A stretch of 64,000 bases of DNA from assembly GCF_037646345.1 (NCBI RefSeq), contig NZ_JBBEWR010000001.1, positions 310,001-374,000 on the forward strand, written 5' to 3'. Origin of the DNA: Ascidiimonas aurantiaca (lineage in GTDB: Bacteria > Bacteroidota > Bacteroidia > Flavobacteriales > Flavobacteriaceae). A model generated the notes under the pieces. The model was not told the origin of the DNA. It did no database searches and saw nothing but the letters and a program-made list of their open reading frames with translations. Of the stretch, positions 62,173-64,000 are shown piece after piece; within the stretch, counting starts at the first letter, position 1, and each line of letters starts with the position of its first letter. The position numbers and the translations under genes were made by a program.

Positions 62173-62541
62173 ATGAACAAAAAAGAAGTACACAAATTTA
62201 GTATAGATCATGAAAAATGCGAGATACATTATGATAATGATATTATGAAAGCATTGGATATAACGATAAGAGTTCCTAAAGATTTCAGTTTCTCAGATAT
62301 TGACGGGAACGGTACCTTTTGGAAAGTAGAAAACGGAAAACTCATCATTTACTTATCGGGACCCGTTGATAATGCAGCGTACAGGGCAAAGTTAAAATCT
62401 ATTTGCGGGTATATACCAGAGTTAGCAATTCTTAATTATGACATTAACAACCCATTCGGGTTTTACATTCAACTTGTTCATGCAGAAAAGGGCTTTTTAC
62501 CCAAAACCGTAGGAGGTAGCACTGTAGTAGGATTAGGATGA
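62173..62541 (+). CDS. Small hypothetical protein
   Basis: A 122-residue soluble protein without signal or membrane segment. It opens MNKKEVHKFSIDHEKCEIHY, has a compact alternating beta pattern (FWKVENGKLIIYLSGPVD) and ends with a Gly/Val-rich tail (TVGGSTVVGLG). I recognise no family. Its TGA overlaps the ATG of the histidine kinase gene (ATGA at 62538-62541), so the two are translationally coupled and likely work in one pathway. A 130-base gap without a clear promoter separates it from the barrel gene. Confidence 0.65.
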   Translation: MNKKEVHKFSIDHEKCEIHYDNDIMKALDITIRVPKDFSFSDIDGNGTFWKVENGKLIIYLSGPVDNAAYRAKLKSICGYIPELAILNYDINNPFGFYIQLVHAEKGFLPKTVGGSTVVGLG

Positions 62542-64000
62542 ACATATATAAAAACATTTTTTGGTTAACAGCAGGCTGTTGTATGCTTGCTATTTTCTCG
62601 TATGGGCAGAAACCCTTACTGGATTCTATTCAGAAATACGTGTCTGCATCCCAGGGAGATAAGGCGGTACAAATTTTGAATACCGGTTTGGATACCCTTA
62701 ATTTCCTTCCTGAAGACATGGGGCACTACTATACTCTAAAGGCAAAAGCATATGCATTAGTCAATCTCGATCAGGTGGCCTTTGCGTCTTATCAAAAAGC
62801 AAAAAGTATTTATAAAGCCATCGGTAATACTTCTTCTCTTGCCGAGACTAATATAAGTATCGTAAACCTGCTTTGTGCACTGGGGCGCAATGATGTGGAT
62901 TACTGGCAATATCTCCGGGAGTATATGGAATTTGCCAGAACTAAACAGGATACTGTGCTACTGGCAAGAGGACATATGCAGGCAGGCAGTTGCCTTATTG
63001 ACAGTTTGCCGGAAGAGACTATGCAGCATTTTAAAAAGGCTCTTATATACACTGCATCAGGTACTGATAGTCTTTTCAGAGCAAAAATACATCATAATAT
63101 AGGGGTCTTGTATGCAGAGATCGTTAAAGAGTATGATTCTGCTTTGTACCATTATGATAAAGCATTTACTACCTATAAACAAAAAGGACTTACCGATTAT
63201 ATAGGTTACATTTTTAACAATAAAGCTACTGTATATAAATACAAAGAAGACTATGAAAAAGCCTTGACATATTACAAAAAGCTGGATTCTTTTCAGATTA
63301 AGGAATACCCAACCAAGAATAGAGAAACCCTTTATGCTAACCTTGCAGATCTTTATGATAAAATGGGAAATTATGTAAAGGCTTATGAGTATCTCCAAAA
63401 AAAGGAAGTGTATAGTCAAAAACTAAACGAAGTAGCACAAAATAGGGCGATTGCTGAAATAGACAGAAAATACCAGGTTCTTGAAAAAGAAGCCGAGAAT
63501 GCCTCTTTACGGGGTAATCTTCACATAGTACTGATTTTATTAGTTTTTGTAGTGCTTTTAGCCGGAATCGCTGTGTTTGCCATGTTATATTACCGCAAAA
63601 AAAAGCGTCTGGCCATTAAAGAGAAAGAACTGCAACAGGAAAAAGTAGCCGGTTTACTTCAGGAACAGGAGATCAACGGTATCGATGCCATGATAGCGGG
63701 CCAGGAAAAAGAGCGCCAACGCATTGCCAATGACCTTCATGATAATCTGGGAAGCCTGCTGGCAACCTTAAAACTGCATTTTCAGAATCTAAAAACCAAA
63801 AAAGAAAAACTCCAGGCCGAAGAAGAGTCATTACTGGTAAAAACCGATGCGCTTATTGACGAGGCTTATCAGAAAGTAAGGGGAATTGCCCATGCCCGGA
63901 ATGCCGGAGTTATGACCAGCGAAGGGCTTTTACCCGCAGTGAAAAACTTTGCAGCCAAAGTTTCCGCTGCCAACCGGCTTCTCATAGAAGTAGCAGATAG
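62538..64000 (+). CDS. TPR-containing sensor histidine kinase (3' end beyond window)
   Basis: At least 487 residues, cut by the window edge. After a signal peptide (about 1-24) comes a TPR-type helical repeat sensor (about 40-310; YYTLKAKAYALVNLDQVAFASYQKAKSIY, YDSALYHYDKAFTTYKQKGL). One membrane helix (about 328-350) and a coiled linker lead to a HisKA_3-type dimerisation domain: ERQRIANDLHDNLGSLL with phospho-acceptor His401. The ATPase domain should follow outside. This is the NarL/LytS-like Bacteroidetes architecture with a periplasmic TPR. The partner response regulator is expected just downstream. Confidence 0.88.
   Translation, partial: MNIYKNIFWLTAGCCMLAIFSYGQKPLLDSIQKYVSASQGDKAVQILNTGLDTLNFLPEDMGHYYTLKAKAYALVNLDQVAFASYQKAKSIYKAIGNTSSLAETNISIVNLLCALGRNDVDYWQYLREYMEFARTKQDTVLLARGHMQAGSCLIDSLPEETMQHFKKALIYTASGTDSLFRAKIHHNIGVLYAEIVKEYDSALYHYDKAFTTYKQKGLTDYIGYIFNNKATVYKYKEDYEKALTYYKKLDSFQIKEYPTKNRETLYANLADLYDKMGNYVKAYEYLQKKEVYSQKLNEVAQNRAIAEIDRKYQVLEKEAENASLRGNLHIVLILLVFVVLLAGIAVFAMLYYRKKKRLAIKEKELQQEKVAGLLQEQEINGIDAMIAGQEKERQRIANDLHDNLGSLLATLKLHFQNLKTKKEKLQAEEESLLVKTDALIDEAYQKVRGIAHARNAGVMTSEGLLPAVKNFAAKVSAANRLLIEVAD

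Noticed and set aside
1..64000. CRISPR arrays, tRNA/rRNA genes, insertion sequences, integrases
   Set aside because: I read through the window and saw no regular spaced repeats, no recognisable transposase or integrase, and no RNA gene pattern; tRNA absence is by eye only.

Overview
The window looks like a low-GC member of the Bacteroidetes, most likely a marine or soil Flavobacteriaceae-type bacterium. The signs are short AT-rich leaders without strong Shine-Dalgarno sequences, several matches to the Bacteroidetes -7 promoter element TAnnTTTG, and families typical of the group: a Bacteroidetes-style LptD, BshA of bacillithiol synthesis, a GH3/beta-lactamase fusion, and the Wzc/Wza/PHP-phosphatase export set. 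I recognise no rRNA, tRNA, CRISPR array or insertion sequence.

Positions 1-18090 are mostly housekeeping. A gene end and a sodium:solute symporter come first, then pfkA-gapA and a BadF-type sugar kinase, then (minus strand) a RidA protein and LptD. A nine-gene plus-strand run follows: amidase, MlaD/MCE protein, Fe-S membrane oxidoreductase, HAD protein, Fe-S CCG protein, a conserved flavobacterial protein, GH3/beta-lactamase fusion, bshA and a PrcB-like protein.

Positions 18335-59166 form one exopolysaccharide or capsule locus of about 41 kb in three blocks. Block A (18335-21653, plus) holds a truncated MBOAT copy, a complete MBOAT O-acyltransferase and its SGNH partner. Block B (45879 down to 21650, minus) is a nearly gap-free run of 21 genes. 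In order of transcription it encodes UDP-GlcA 4-epimerase, UDP-HexNAc epimerase, UDP-glucose dehydrogenase, UDP-HexNAc dehydrogenase, MurJ-like flippase, GT4, Wzy-like polymerase, serine-acetyltransferase-like LbH protein, two GT4s, AsnB amidotransferase, GT4, sugar-transfer ATP-grasp, two CapK/PaaK adenylating enzymes, phosphoglycosyl transferase, formyltransferase, second phosphoglycosyl transferase, an ATP-grasp/FemAB-like fusion, GT2 and a last ATP-grasp. Block C (46121-58424, plus) holds a beta-helix protein, a second MBOAT/SGNH pair, a pectate-lyase-like lipoprotein, DegT aminotransferase, PglF/WbpM-type dehydratase, Wza and Wzc. The PHP phosphatase CpsB (Wzc partner) faces it.

My reading of the product is an acidic polymer containing uronic acids (GalA and HexNAcA types). 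It would be started on a 4-amino-4,6-dideoxy-HexNAc sugar that may be N-formylated. It is likely amidated or amino-acid-decorated by AsnB, the ATP-grasps, CapK proteins and the FemAB-like domain, O-acetylated by two MBOAT/SGNH pairs, assembled by a Wzx/Wzy-type route, and trimmed by its own pectate-lyase-like enzyme. The decoration module, with an uncommon ATP-grasp/FemAB fusion and several paralogous pairs, is the best candidate for an undescribed system.

Positions 59306-64000 hold a type II thioesterase homologue whose nucleophile serine is replaced by glycine, then an apparent unit of an unrecognised outer-membrane barrel protein, a small unknown protein and a TPR-containing sensor histidine kinase that runs off the window.
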